Assembly: GCA_948567375.1 (NCBI GenBank)
Contig: OX419759.1
Location: 22,040,744 to 22,104,743, forward strand
Reading direction: 5' to 3'
Origin: Lunularia cruciata
Taxonomy: Eukaryota > Streptophyta > Marchantiopsida > Lunulariales > Lunulariaceae
Length of the DNA: 64,000 nt
Shown here: piece by piece, positions 1-11,704 of the stretch
Numbering within the stretch: the stretch's first letter is position 1
Layout: the number at the start of each line of letters is the position of its first letter
Notes under the pieces: model-generated
Seen by the model: only the letters and a program-made list of their open reading frames with translations
Databases searched by the model: none
Told to the model about the DNA's origin: nothing
Program-made: the position numbers and the translations under genes

Positions 1-57
1 ATCCTCACACTCATCCCCTGATGGTACGAAGGCTCCACTCCAAGCCTGCTGCACCAA

Positions 58-1806
58 CTAATCTGCATGCTGCTGCAATGCCTCCTCTGAACTCCACAAT
101 GGAACATCCAAGGTGGATGGAACAATCCCACTCGTACTCCATAGCCGAGTGATCTCCTCTGGTACTGGAGTATCCTCTACATGGGCGTTCCCCTCCAACA
201 AGTCACCAGGCCAAGTAACTGCACCGCTGAAAGCCAAAACTGATGCTGCCATGGTCCCGGACTGTAGTGAGCCAAGACTGCCACTACTAAAGCGTACTGG
301 TAGGCGACATACCCGTCCCTCACCAGACTGCCAACCAGGTCTATAAGAGGCTGTCTCCTCCCAATAGTCAATACTGAAACCCATAAGGTATAACACTGCT
401 CCCCCAACTAGCACATCATATGACTCAGCTATCGTCGCAATAGCCTGAGCTCTCACCACTGAGCTATCAGTCGGATGACCAGGCTGAACCTGGACAACAA
501 GCTCTCCACATGTGATGTATTGTGTCGAACCACCACCAAGAGATGTCTGGATCTGAAATGGACACCTCTCCACATCGGTCTTCTGTAACTCCAGACCAAC
601 AACTGCAGCCTTCTCCAACATAAGGGGCTGCGCACCAGAGTCTAACAAGACTCTCTGTGGTGTATAGACCTTCCCTGAAGGTCCCACCAAACGAAATATC
701 CCCCTCTGGTTATCCAATAGGACAACACCAGGTGTAAACCGCGCTCTCTCAAAGGCCGGTCTAGCTGGCAACTCCTCCAGTCTAGCCGCTGCTGCCTGCC
801 ATAAACCACTGGTCACTGAACGGATCCCATGCTCCTCAACCAAGTCAGATCCACTACCAACCACCTCTGCTCTAGTAGTAGGAACTACACCATCCCTACT
901 CTCACACAACATGGCAGCCAACCGGAACATTGGGGCTGGGTCAACTCCCAATGTAAACATGTCACTGGCTGAAAATAAAGGATGCCACATAATCAGCTGA
1001 GCCGCTCCCAACATCATGCTAGACTCAGTCTGTGTAGTAGCAGGTGGCTGACTAGCAGGTACTCCATCAGGTACTCCATCACCACCTACCACACCTGCAC
1101 TGGGACATCTAGGAACCATGGATGTCGTCTGCAATGCCTCAGATAGCGTGAAAGACTGGGGAAGTCTGACCTGTCTCCCAACCTCTCCTCTTTGTGGGTC
1201 CAACTCCACTGATGCTCCTCTAGGCTCTGGAGCACGTACTGCACTCCTAGTCACTGCTGCAGATGCATCCACCTGTGCTGCTCCGCACATGAAGTCCAAA
1301 GCATCTCTATCACCAGCATATGAGGTGGAAGCCTCAGCACCCGAATCTGATCTCCTCTGAGCAATAGCCATACTAGCCAATCTCTGCTCCAACTGCTCAA
1401 TCCGAGTAGCCATAGCTGTGTCAGAAGTAAGGGCAGGTACCGCACCCCTACTAGGTGTAGATCCTCTACCACCACCTCTACCACCTCGTCCTCCATGAAT
1501 TGGAGCTCCTCTACTACTTGCCATAGCAGCCCTACCACTCCGTAACTCCGGGTGTAGGTCAAAACACCGGTCACTAGTATGACCAAATCTATGGCAATGC
1601 TCACACTGCCTCTGTGCTGGCTGTGATGCACCAGAGGTATCAGGTCCGCTGCCCTGAGTACACTCTCTCCTATGGTGAGGTCCACCACAAGTCCAACAAG
1701 CAACACCACCACTCACTGGCTGCTGCTGACCCAAAAATGAGGGTAAGGGTCTAACTCCACTAGGCCCTCCACTCGCTCCATAGGATCTGGGCTGTCCACC
1801 ATGTCC
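58..1806 (-). pseudogene. Element A1 gag C-terminus with two zinc knuckles, and aspartic protease
   Basis: This continues the gag frame after the TGA at 1807. Near its start are two zinc-knuckle-like motifs, CWTCGGPHHRREC and CEHCHRFGHTSDRC, the nucleic-acid-binding part of gag. An Arg/Gly-rich patch and a long linker follow. The retropepsin-like active site is in VLLDSGAQPLML (about 630-660), with the flap and C-terminal part in SYDVLVGGAVLYLMGF (about 385-430). The frame stops at TAG (60-58), yet sense codons follow to the window edge (LVQQAWSGAF), so this is probably another nonsense mutation before pol. No frameshift is seen between 2877 and 1. The protease would process the gag-pol polyprotein. 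Confidence 0.78.
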
Positions 1807-2877
1807 TCAAAAACCAACTGGGCGTGGTGCACTCTGCTGCACTCTAGAAGAAGTCACAACCGTGGATGAGGTCTCTCTACCAAATCCAGCTATCACCACT
1901 CTCTCCTCCACCATGTTGAGCTCAATACGCTCAGCCAAACCAAAGACTACTGCCAAAGTGGGCGAAGTAGCCTGCAACAACGTAGCATCACAAACTCTAC
2001 GTCGCAACTCCTTGTCCAGTATCCCATACCAAAACTGGACTGCCTGGGCCTCAGTAACTCCCTGAGTGAAACTGATCAGCCGCCTCATGCGAGTGTATGC
2101 CTCGCGTAGGCTCTCTCCATCCTTCCGCTGGAACTCCTGCAAGCTCCTCAGCTTGTCAGTCCGCACTCCCTGGTAGTTCTGCCTCAAACATAGGAAGAAC
2201 TCAACCATGGGGTTAAACCCCGGTACCACACCACCTCCTGCAGCGGTACCTCCACTCGTAGTAGCACTATCTCTAGCTAGTGCACCTCCACTAGCTCCAC
2301 CCACACTACTCGAGCTAGAACTCGTAGGTACAGCCGATCTACTCCTGGCCACCGAGCCTGAAGTGATAGAGACATAGTGAGGAGACCAATACTGTCTCCA
2401 TAACTCAATCTCCTCCAAATGAGCTCTCCTGAACTCATGGTAATCGTCCATTGGTGGACCCTCCAAGTGCTGAAACAACCCCTTCCATGCCATGAAGGGT
2501 GTGAACAAAGTCGGGTTCCGCATCTGCTGCAGATCACACCAACTATCGAACTCCTGGATGAAGTCATCCAATTCAATGGTACCCACTGTACTAGAGTAAC
2601 GCCTAGGGCCTTTGGAGGCCCCATAAATCTCGTCCATGTCCCACAACAACGGTGCGGACACACCAAGTGCACTCTCAACTGAATCAGCTCCTGTGTCGAA
2701 CTCCAACTCAGAGTCAATCTCCTCCCTCACTGGGACCTGAGATACAGGCTGATACCGAGTACCACTCCGAGTAAACCCACTGCGTATTGCAGGGCTAACT
2801 CCTCTGGAATCTCCAAAGAACTCCGTCGTGACCACGTAACTGCAACAGCAAACCCGAACCACCAACTGCAACCGCAA
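1807..2877 (-). pseudogene. Element A1 gag (capsid region), broken by a terminal TGA
   Basis: A 356-codon open frame with a retrotransposon gag (capsid-like) region in its second half. The stretch with FLCLRQNYQGVRTDKL, LREAYTRMRRLI and QFWYGILDKELRRRV is the helical core usual in plant gypsy gag. A Ser/Gly/Thr-rich linker precedes it. The first ATG in the open frame is at 2637 (MDEIYGASK); the frame is open further upstream without an ATG, so the true start is uncertain. It ends at TGA 1809-1807, but the same frame continues for 24 sense codons (Gly/Pro/Ser-rich) straight into the zinc-knuckle part. The TGA therefore splits one ancestral polyprotein. A CGA-to-TGA change is a likely cause, not shown. 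Confidence 0.8.
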
Positions 2878-3228
2878 GTCACAATTGCAAGTGCCCCACC
2901 AAGTGCCAACACCAACTAGACACCACCCACTAATGTAACTCTTACCGAGATAACTACACTAGGGGAAGGGCAACCTGTAACCTGCCATCATAACACGCAC
3001 TCTCACGGTTTGCAGGTCATCACTTCCTACCTCACCGGAGAGAAACAAAGGTAGTCTGACTGGTCATCACTCCAGCCTCACCACCGAGAGCACACCAGAG
3101 CACCAACGCTCAAAAGTCAAGGCACCTCACACAAACGTGGTGCACAAACAGGAAGCAGAGAATGGAGGGGATCCAATCACAAGAAATCTAAACAAAAACC
3201 CTCCATCTCATAACACAACACGAGACTG
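2878..3228 (-). other. Untranslated leader of element A1
   Basis: About 350 bases between the primer-binding site and the gag frame. No convincing gene is seen. The gag frame stays open without an ATG into the first part of this stretch. In other LTR elements this region carries packaging signals; none can be identified by eye here. Confidence 0.5.
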
Positions 3229-3240
3229 ACTCTGCCACCA
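3229..3240 (-). promoter_or_regulatory. Primer-binding site of element A1
   Basis: The minus strand reads TGGTGGCAGAGT two bases after the LTR end (ATGCCA, then AA). A TGG start just inside the LTR, pairing with a tRNA 3' CCA, is the normal primer-site position. It resembles the initiator-Met type (TGGTATCAGAGC) but differs from it, so the tRNA is uncertain. Confidence 0.55.
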
Positions 3241-3242
3241 TT

Positions 3243-4595
3243 TGGCATTTGACATATGAGTAGTTTGTATCTAAGTCCTAAGCTACCAGGATCACCAAGA
3301 ATGGGATCAAACTGCCTCTCCTAGCCAAAGCTACATGTGTATAGATAACAGTGGCACAGTCACTATGACAACAAGTGAGGGTGGACCAGTTGGCTAGGGC
3401 ACCAGTCTAGGAACAAGAGATCTAGGGGTCAAACCCTGTTGCGCACAATCTAGCAAGAAAGGCAGATTTTGCCAACCAATGACCAAGATCTACACTAAAC
3501 TAGCTAGCCTCACGCCAGCAAGCTGGCCTTCTGGCCCTTCTAGGCCTTCATAGCCCACAGCCCTGTGCCTCGAAGCCTCTAAACGCCGAAATTCAGCCAA
3601 ATAAGGCCTTTCTTGTTGCCACTTCGAACCTCCTCCAAAATTGGCAAAACTTCTCCAAATCTACGAAACTCCTCCAAACTAGCAAAACTTCTCCAAATCT
3701 GGCCAAACAGCGAAACTCCTCCAATTCTGGCCCAAAAATCTGACATAAAATCTGACGTAAACCCTAAGGATGGATGTCCGCCAAATCCCCCGCTAACTTT
3801 CCACTCGAGCCAAATTGACAAAACGGGTTTTTCCAAATCACAATTTCATGAGAAGAGCTTTCCAACTCCACCTTCAATTTCACTTTCTGAGCCCAACTCG
3901 CAGCAAATTGGTCCTGCCTTCACCTCCTGAGCTCAAAATCACAACACTGCTCGAAAATTGCTCCTTCTTTGCTCAAAATTTGGCCAGCGCTTCCGCACAC
4001 CGTCCGCCTAATTGCCAAATTTGCATCAACTACACGAGCTTTTGCACACTAGGGAAACATAGAACCTGAATCGAGCTACCACGATCCACCGAGCTTGGAG
4101 ATACCACCAACACTCAACGTTCCTGCACCCGATTTCCCCTTGATTTCACTTCTCTGATGTAATCAGATTGCTTACAACTTTCAACTCAACTCAACTCAGA
4201 TCAGTACTTGATCTATCACTCTATAAACTGCCAACAACTGGGCACTAATTACAGTCAAGCCACACCCACTCAAGCATAGAGAATCCAGGTGACGCTTGCC
4301 GGCCTCTGTCCACCATAGCCAGGAACTCGAAGGCTCAACATCAGAGAAGTGAGCTCTCTGGAGCTCACTTCGAAACTATACCCCCTGGACTCGAGCTAGC
4401 CCTGAAACCCTAACGGTCCCGCTGACGGTACACTCAACGGTGCAAACGGTGCAAAGTGACGGTGGGCCCCATCGTGAAGTCAGTACCCCAAACACGAAAT
4501 CTAACCATCAGAAAGTAGTCCCTGAGAAACAGCTAGAATAACTCTAACTACCATCACTGGAACTCTAGTGTCCGAGCATCTAGATGCGGAACTAC
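3243..4595 (-). repeat. 5' LTR of element A1 (about 1.35 kb)
   Basis: On the minus strand the LTR would start TGTAGTTCCG (4595) and end ATGCCA (3243), giving TG...CA ends. The inner boundary is supported by the adjoining primer-binding site. The outer boundary is inferred from where B-family-like sequence begins. The partner LTR is off-window, so neither end is verified by comparison. The region has no long frame; short frames at 3579-4069 on both strands are low-complexity (AACTCCTCCAAA-type repeats) and not credible genes. Confidence 0.55.
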
Positions 4596-6024
4596 AAATG
4601 GCGTGACACTTCCAATCTCCCTTCTACTTCCTTGTTGAGCATTGCCTTTATCTCATTTACCACTCCTGCTACTTCATTGGCTTCCACCACTATCTCAAGC
4701 TTCTCCTTCCTTCTTTCTTCTTCCAATTCATTGAAATACATCTATAATTTGTCCTCAAACTCAACCTTCATCGCCTCCTTCTCTTGTCAATTTACTGCAA
4801 TTTGTTTTTTTGCCACCCTCAACAATCCTTGCAATTGATCTTCTTCCCAACCATGCTCTACTAACTCCCACTTCTTGGCTTGATCTTTCTTAGATGCCTT
4901 CTTCTTCAAACTTTCCAACTCTTGCTTCATTATTGCAACACTTGCCTTCCAATGTATTAATTCTACTTGTGCATCAGCGATTTCTCCCTTCAACACTTCT
5001 ACCAACAACGTCTTCTCCTAAGCTCCCTCACAACACTTCACCAAATCCTCCCTTATTGCTTCAATATGCTTACCCCGAAGAATCTCCTCCACCCAAAGTT
5101 CTTTGGCTTCCATTTCTACTCTCATTAGCTTGCTTCCCTAAATCATCTTGCACATCAAGGTTAGCACTCACCATCTTTGCTTTTTTATGCTACAGAAACA
5201 CAACAGCGGACACACAACCTTTGATAGATACTTCACTCCGTTGCACTTCTTGTCATTGGCCCGGACTTCATCTTCCTTTGTAGGTAACTCTCTTATTGAT
5301 ACCTTACCCCGAAGTTGTGATCTTTGTACCTTCAAGGTTTCCCCATCCAAAATCTCCTCCTCTTCTATGGTGACTTTAGTGTGCATGCACCTCTACTGCA
5401 TGCACACTTCTCTTCCCCCTGGCAGCTCTTGGACATGCCAAGACTCCTTCTTCCTTCTTCTCACACCCTCGTTTGATAGTGTACACCTCCCTTTATCTAC
5501 ACTCCATCTTCAGGTTTTTTGAACCTCTGCCTTGCCTTCATTGCCACTATTAGATTCTTCACTTTGGAGTGTGAACTCTTCTTTTCCTCCCAAAGCTTCT
5601 CCCTTTGACTCAGTTTCTCCTATGGACTCCTCCGCTTGTTCTGAAGTTAATTCCTTTGCTTTCACCACCACTGCCTTCGGGTTAAGCTTTTGCATCTTTT
5701 GTGGCTGTATTTCAGGCTTAGTTCTCTTCCTTGCACTCAGGATGTCAACCACTAAACTTCTCTCCTTCCCACTCTTCTTGTAGTACTTGTCTCCTTCTTG
5801 CACTCACTCCATATAATATTGTTCATCCGCATTTGCTTCCTTGCATAGATTCGGATAAAAGTGCAATCACATTCGGTTTCTCTCCTCCAAAGTTAATAAA
5901 GTCAGCCCAAAGTAGAAATGAGCTGCAAAGGGCACAAAGTAATGTGGTTGTATGTCCATCCTCCCACCCAAAATCATCTGCCCCACTAGCTAATGCAGAC
6001 ATTTTGCCCAGTCTACCACATCTT
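4596..6024 (-). repeat. Family B LTR fragment 'beta', first piece (continues at 19741)
   Basis: A diverged family B LTR in minus orientation, interrupted by B1. The minus strand encodes degraded coiled-coil segments (5008-4787 and 5386-5168) and the Lys/Glu-rich middle (5803-5510), matching the LTR-encoded protein described at 31509-34082. Element A1 truncates its distal part at about 4595. At 6024 the B1 LTR begins, and the same protein resumes at 19741 (the VMKHQAVFFH-like region), so the two pieces were once joined. The coiled-coil sequence is closer to the 59259-63060 copy than to B1, which makes it an older subfamily. Confidence 0.72.
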
Positions 6025-6688
6025 TGTGACAAACCGGCAAATATCACTTTTGCGGTAATCGGGTAAGTAAAGTTTGTTCCTGCAGAGATACGAGTCAAAA
6101 TTGGTCAAATACAAAGCACAGTAACAATTTCAATTCTTCTTGGTTGCATCTTTAATCTTTCAAGTAGAAACCACACCCAGAAGAGAGTAACAAGCACTGA
6201 CTCGCAATCTTGTCACAAATTCTCACTCCTTAATCACAAATCCTTCAATTCTTTTCAAACAATCTTGATGATTCAAGCTCTCCCAAAAATGGCACTTCAC
6301 TGCAAAATGACTTTGCCTCAGAATTGTGTTCCACCTCTCCATTGAAGGCACAACTTCCTCGATCAAAATTGCTTCACATCAACCTCGCACTGCACTCACA
6401 AATGCAGAATACTACCAACACTACAATTCCTCTCAGATTTGTCAAGGCATTGCTTTGATTGCACTTCACTCAGGATCAAACACACAGAATGAAGATCAAG
6501 GTTGTGGAATCCAACATCCAACAAACACACTGACTTGCACTTCAAATTTCTTCACACACTCACAAACATAGACACAAAGTTGATACTCAAAATCAAGCTC
6601 AAGCGACAAGCACTGCTTCACAGCACTTTGCTTTATCTATTCCTAGAAATAATGAGCACTGAATAACAATTTCTTGCGAATGCCACTC

Positions 6689-6695
6689 TTAAATA
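6689..6695 (-). promoter_or_regulatory. TATA-like box in the 3' LTR of B1
   Basis: Minus strand TATTTAA within TTCACTATTTAAGAGTGG, about 100 bases downstream of the LTR ORF stop. The same box sits at the same place in the other B LTR copies. It marks the probable U3/R neighbourhood. Confidence 0.65.
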
Positions 6696-6798
6696 GTGAA
6701 CAATCGACAGTTCTAACAACTATACCATCTACAACATGACAGATCCAAAATGACAATGCACCTCTTCATATCTGCCCCTTCAAATCTCAAATCTATTA

Positions 6799-9377
6799 TT
6801 AATCCGATCCAATGTCTACTTCTTCTTCGGCTTTAAACCCAAACCCAAAGTAATCTTACTTCCTACTACATTTTCCTTGGGTTTCACATCTCCTACTTCA
6901 TCTCCCAAATCCAGCAATTCTCTTTCCTGATCTGAAATCGCACTAGTGGTTAATCTATCTAACTCTTCATCTTTCAACCCACTCTTTTCTAATGTCTCTA
7001 AGGGCAACTCCAAAGACATTTGGATTCCTATGTTATCTACTTCAGGTTTTGCCTTAACATCTTGCCAAAGCTTTTCTAACTCTATTTTCACTAAGTCTAA
7101 TCTAATTGAGATGTTATCCTCTACTTCTAACACCTTTCTATCTACACAAGTTCTTAGTTTGATTAACAAGGCATTCATCTCTGTGTCCTTTGCTTGTCTT
7201 TGCCTCATCTCCTACACCAACAACTTCAACTTGTACAATCATGCTTCTTCAATTCGAACGCTGGCTTCTGTACTTAACATTGCATTCACTCTAAGGACTA
7301 TCTCCTTCAATGGCTCCAATCTTGTCTTTTGTTCTCGTTCCCAATCTGCAAGCCATTCCTCTCTGTACATCGCCAACTCTTCCTTGAACTCGGCCTTCAC
7401 CGCTTACTTCTCTTTCTCCTTCTGTGCAACTTTCTCTTCCTGATTACGAAGTAACTCTCGTAATCTCTCTTCTTCTCTATACCGCACAGACAACTCTCTT
7501 TGCCAGAGTTGCTTCTTCTCCTCCATACTCTCCATCACTTGATCAAGCTCTTGTTCCTTTGATGCTACCCTCGCCATAGCATGGATAAGCTCTACTCTTG
7601 AATCAGCAAACTGCTGCTTCAAGATTTTGTGCTCCGCTATCTGTCTCTCCCTTGCGATGTCACTCTTCCTCGCAAGATCCTCTCGATAGCTCACTTCTCT
7701 CTTCAGGTCTTTGATTACCTGACTTCTCTCTACTGTTTCCGCTCGCAGTACTTCTCTCTCCTTCTCACCTCGGGTTATACTCCTCTTCAACTCCGAGTTC
7801 TCCTCTTCTAATCTTGCTACCACCTGCAATACAGTCTTTACTTCTGGACAAGTTGATTGCATCTCCTTCTTCTTCTTCTCCAACTTCACCAACAGCGGGC
7901 ATACTACCTCTCGCAGGTACTCTACTCCCTCACTGGCAACTTCTTCCTCCCACAGAGTAATTTCTTGTTTCTCTTCATGTTCTCTTGATACACGCCTTCT
8001 TCTCTGAAGTCTTTGTATCGGGATTGATGCCTCACTACTCGTGCTCTCTTCTGCCTCTTCCTTCACTTTACTCAGCCCCGCCTCACACTTTGCCTTACAT
8101 CTCGATCGAACTCCTTGCTGTACTGCGATCTTCTTCTCCTTGAGCACCGGTACTTCGTCTTCTATCTTCCAGCGCCGCATTGTCTTCAGCTTCTACTTTG
8201 GCTTGCACTTCTTCTTTGTATTCTTCAGCCGCTGGTGCCGAGGTCATTTCTCCACCGTCTTCATTGTCACTACGAGTATCTCCGCTTTGCAGTGTCAACT
8301 CATGTTCCTCCTCACGTTCCGAGTCCTCCATCTTGAGCTCGGCCTCGCCTTCTGAGTTTTCATCTTCTGACTCAATCACCACTATTCCTCGCCTTGGGTT
8401 ATTTTTCTGCATCTTCCGAGGTTTCTTGTTTTCTTCGGCTTCTGCGTGCCGAGTTCTCTTCTTTGTCGGGGTACTTACCACGACCTCCACATTTTTCCTT
8501 GTCTTCGCGTAGTAGTCGTCCGTGCTCCGGATTTGGAGAATGTATTGCTGCTCCTCCACGTCGACTTCTCTTCTCAAGTCAGGATGGAAATGAGACACCA
8601 TTCTATTGCGCTCCGCCAAATTGAGCAAATTCAACCCAAGGTAGAAATGTGCTACAAATGGCATGATGTAGTGTGGAGGCGACTTATCCCGCAGATTCCA
8701 CACCATTGGCCTCGTTCTCCCGTGAAAACACCTTGCCCAATTGATCGGTTCTCCTGCAAATAGCTTGTGAAAGAACACCGCTTGGTGTTTCATCACATAA
8801 GTGGTTCTCTCCGGCTTCAGGATGGCCATTAGTGCACTCACAATTCCTCTCTTCACAGGGTCTTTGTAGCTCTCAACTTTGTACCCATTCGTTGTTCTCT
8901 TCAACGAGAAGGCATCTCTCACCTCCTGCATTTCTTGGGCTATCTCTCCTTCCCCAAGAACATGGCTCCCTACTCCAAACCCGCCTCCTTCCTGAGTACG
9001 AGTCTCCAATCCGACTCTGTCCAGCGAGCCGGATTTCCTCTCTTCCCTTCTTCCTCACGACCATCGAGACACTTACTCTCGATGATTTCTGTCATGAATC
9101 CTGGAAAACTTACGTTCCAGTTCCATGCCAGAAAGGTGATCTGAAGTCGGCTCAAGACTTCAATCCTTGCTACTACATCTAATCTCCGAATTGCATGATT
9201 TCTCATTGTGAATTTAGAGTTTTTCTTCCCTCCTCCCATCTCTTTTGCTTTCTTACTGTCTCTCAATTTCTCTCTTGCAACTTCTCCCTTGCACACTAAC
9301 CCGAGTACAACTTTATTTCCCTTTCCCCGATCACCTACAAGATGACTCCTCAACAGCGAAGGAAAATTGCTCGACAT
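6799..9377 (-). pseudogene. LTR-encoded coiled-coil protein, copy in the 3' LTR of B1
   Basis: Same product as the frame described at 31509-34082. It starts MSSNFPSLLRSHLVG at 9377 and ends VDIGSD-stop at 6799. Compared with that copy the frame is kept over long runs (9377-8970, about 8970-8160, 8180-7404, 7208-6816) but shifts near 8970 and again near 8160, with a stop just after 7404. Conserved blocks present: RNHAIRRLDVVARIEV, ESYKDPVKRGIVSAL, MKHQAVFFHKLFAGEP, PHYIMPFVAHFYLGLN, then an acidic Ser/Glu region and heptad-rich coiled coil. No enzyme motif is visible, and no signal peptide or membrane segment. Function unknown. In genomic RNA this is the copy that would be carried, downstream of pol. 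Confidence 0.85.
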
Positions 9378-9784
9378 TTTGTCCTTGCAGTTTTGATTTT
9401 TATAGAGTTGCACTTCTTCCATCACTTCGAGTTTCTACCAAGAAATCACACCTCCGGCATGCACTTCTCACTGTCAATCAACCTTCGCGCGTATGAGTCG
9501 CCAATTTTGAAACGGCCCCTTCTTGAATTTCTCGCCCCGACGAAAGGTTGTTAGACTGTCTTTGTCTCGGGTTGAGCTCCACCCGATCCGAAGACAATTT
9601 ACTTTGTATTGTATGCTGACAGGGCAATTCCGAGTACTTTGCCTTATGACCCGAAGTCACTTTACTTCGGGTTTCATCCCAAAGCCAATTTTCTTCACCT
9701 TCTTCAGCCATACAGGCGCAATCCAACTTCTCTATACACTTCTTCTCCTTTATTTTGAAAAAAACAAAAAATGTGTGCACCACA

Positions 9785-9798
9785 TACCCCCTCCCTCA
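9785..9798 (-). promoter_or_regulatory. Polypurine tract of B1
   Basis: The minus strand reads GAGGGAGGGGGTA directly before the 3' LTR start. This is the expected position and composition for the plus-strand DNA primer. Between the pol stop (9889) and this tract there is no gene. Confidence 0.8.
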
Positions 9799-9888
9799 AA
9801 TGTGAGCGTCCCCACGAACATAGACCTTGGGTGTCTTAGAAACTTCCGAGTCTATGGTCCACTATCTCCGAACTCTCCACCCATTTAC

Positions 9889-10594
9889 TCAAGTGGCAAA
9901 AGGATTACCTTCCAAATCGATGAGTTGCATGGATCCATTTTTGTAAAGATGAAGAACTCGATAGGGACCCATCCATCTCAAATGCAACTTGCCTGGAAAA
10001 ATTATTTGGCGATTGTCATATAACAAAACCAAATCCCCTTCTTGTATAGTCACAGGCTTGAGTCACATGCTTGATTCTCTGATCATGCCTGACTTTCCTC
10101 TGTGCTTGTACTTCTTTCGTGGTTTGCATTGCATCATCTCTTTTCTCTTCTAACCACATCAGTTGATGAATCTGAAGATCTTGACTTTCCTCTTCTGACA
10201 TCCGTTCTTCACATAGAACCTGATATGTCGGAACTTCAAATTCAACTGGCAGTATGGGATGCAAGCCATATGTCAAAAAGTATGGGGTTTGTTTGGTTGT
10301 AATCTTCTCTGTCATTCAATATGCCCACAACGCGGCTGGTAATTTTGTATCCCAGTCATAGGCATAATTGACAGTCACCTTATTCAAAATTTTATAAAGT
10401 AACCCATTCGCTTTTTCTATTAAGCCATTTGCTTTTGGGTTATAAGGAGTCGTCTTCCGATGTTTAATCTGAAAATACTTGGTTAACGCCTCCATTATAG
10501 AGTTCAAAAAATGTGTTCCTCAGTCACTGACCAATTCCAGAGGACACCCATATTGGGAGATAATGTTTTGAAATAAAAATTCCACCACAGTTTA
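9889..10594 (-). pseudogene. B1 integrase, catalytic core second half and C-terminus
   Basis: After a TAA at 10594-10592 the same frame gives the second part of integrase. LVSD-stop-GTHF contains the second catalytic Asp, with the next codon mutated to TGA. KANGLIEKANG carries the catalytic Glu of the D,D(35)E triad. LPAALWAY-stop-MTEK has a third nonsense codon (TGA just above 10315). Near 10060 a 13-base tandem duplication shifts the frame; the correct frame (EGDLVLLYDN, then LRWMGPYRVLHLY, the GPY-type C-terminal motif) then runs to TGA at 9889. That final stop is also present in the E1 copy (about 38005), so it is probably the genuine pol terminator. Integrase would insert the cDNA, but this copy is inactive. 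Confidence 0.85.
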
Positions 10595-11704
10595 AGCATC
10601 ATCTCTGCGAGTTGCTTCCCCTTCAACCATCTTGGTAGCATAGTCAATGCAAACCAAAATGTAGCGCTTTCTTGTGACTCGGGTCACTGGTTGAATGGGA
10701 CTCACAAAATCAATCCCCCATTTCTCAAATGGGGCCAAAGGCAAAATTGGTCTCAAAGGCCATTGAGAAGTAGCCGTTGGCTTCCCCGTTCTCTGACACG
10801 CATCACAGCTTCGGATATGAGCATGTTCATCTTTGTACATTGTAGGCCACCAATACCCTGCCAAAAGAATTTTCTTTACAATATTCTTCAGAGCATAGTG
10901 TCCTCCCGATGCCTCGGAGTGTAAAGATTCAATTACTCCTCCTACTTTGTATGACTCCAAGCATCGCCAAAGTACTTCGTCTTCGCCCATCTTAAATAAA
11001 ATGTTGTGTTTAAGCTGGTACGGCCCCATTTTCCTGAGAAAGACTGCCCGCTGTTCCGGGTCCATCCCCTTAGGACAATGGAGAGTATTCAGATAATTAC
11101 ATTTATCTGCATACCTCGTACTTCTCATTGCTGATAAGTGATACAACTCTTTGTCAGGGAACCAATCGTCAATTTCCCACTCCTGGTCTTGAGTTTCTAA
11201 CCTGGACATGAAGTCCGCATTCGAATGCGAAGCTCCCTTCCTCACTTGTACAGTATACGTGAACTCTTGTAATAACAAGATCCATCTTGCAATTCGTCCC
11301 GATAAATCTGCCTTCTTGACCAGATCTTGCAATGCATAATGGTCAACATAGAAGACAAACTCATACCCCAACAAATAATGATGAAATTTCTTGCAGGCAT
11401 ACACCATTCCGAGTGCTTCTCTTTCAGTCGTCGAATAGTTCTTTTCAGAAACTGAAAGTTGTCGGCTGGCATAATACACCGGGTAGTCCTTCTTCTTCTT
11501 GTCCTTCTGACTTAAGACAACCCCGATGGCCATGGACGAAGTGTCCACATACACATGAAAAGGGACGTCCCAATTTGGGGCCCTCATGACTGGTGCTTCA
11601 ACCAGTTTCTTCTTCAACACCTGGAAAGCTTCTTCTTGATGTGCTTCCCACATATAGTCTTCGGATTTCTTCAGAAGCTTTGTAAGTGGTGCAGCAAGCA
11701 CTGC
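10592..11704 (-). pseudogene. B1 RNase H and integrase N-terminal zinc-binding domain
   Basis: A 369-codon run bounded by TAG (11707-11705) and TAA (10594-10592), in one frame with the RT before it. RNase H landmarks are VYVDTSSMAIG (first Asp), YYASRQLSVSEKNYSTTE (Glu), FYVDHYALQDL and HSNADFMSR (Asp). The integrase HHCC finger follows (LHSEASGGHYAL, then CDACQRTGK), and then the first catalytic Asp in KWGIDFVSPI. The catalytic residues I can see are intact; only the flanking nonsense codons break it. RNase H removes RNA from the RNA-DNA hybrid during reverse transcription. Confidence 0.9.

Larger units (their letters stand above)
1..4595 (-). mobile_element. Ty3/gypsy-type element A1, 5' half (5' LTR, leader, gag, protease); rest lies beyond the window start
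   Basis: Read on the minus strand this is the front half of an LTR retrotransposon: LTR (4595-3243), primer-binding site (3240-3229), leader, gag (2877-1807), then a zinc knuckle and aspartic protease (1806-58). Reverse transcriptase and everything downstream lie off the left edge, so the second LTR and target duplication cannot be seen. A2 at 52076-55685 is a relative in the opposite orientation that shows what follows the protease. Assignment to gypsy rests on the gag fold and on the pol order seen in A2. The element appears to have landed inside a B-family LTR, because B-like coding resumes at about 4596. Confidence 0.8.
6025..9784 (-). repeat. 3' LTR of B1 (3.76 kb) carrying an internal ORF
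   Basis: On the minus strand it begins TGTGGTGCACACATTTT (9784) and ends CGGTTTGTCACA (6025). It matches 15965-19740 along its whole length. About 2.58 kb of it is the coding frame at 9377-6799. Downstream of that lie a TATTTAA box and a roughly 0.65-kb non-coding tail, best conserved in its last 90 bases (the block containing TACTTACC, TACCGCAAAAGTGATAT). By LTR logic the part before the TATA is U3 and the remainder R-U5. Plus-strand frames over this LTR are antisense shadows. Confidence 0.92.

Noticed and set aside
3579-4069. ORFs on both strands of the A1 LTR (85-105 codons)
   Set aside because: Low-complexity repeats of AACTCCTCCAAA type produce open frames on both strands; no homology or motif.
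8041-8763. Plus-strand open frames across B LTRs (for example 8041-8355, 8446-8763, 17998-18462, 23943-24587 on the opposite strand)
   Set aside because: They are antisense to the LTR ORF, rich in Ser/Leu/Phe as expected from the reverse of Glu/Lys-rich coiled-coil codons, and carry no motif of their own.
6025-9784. Reading the coiled-coil ORF as an independent host gene family flanked by repeats
   Set aside because: It lies wholly within the terminally repeated unit of B1, ends with TG/CA and 5-bp duplications, and occurs in every LTR copy. It belongs to the element, whatever its ultimate origin.
9889-10594. Chromodomain at the integrase C-terminus (chromovirus assignment) for B or C
   Set aside because: After the GPY/GPF motif only a short tail remains before the pol stop in both, with no chromodomain-like aromatic pattern.
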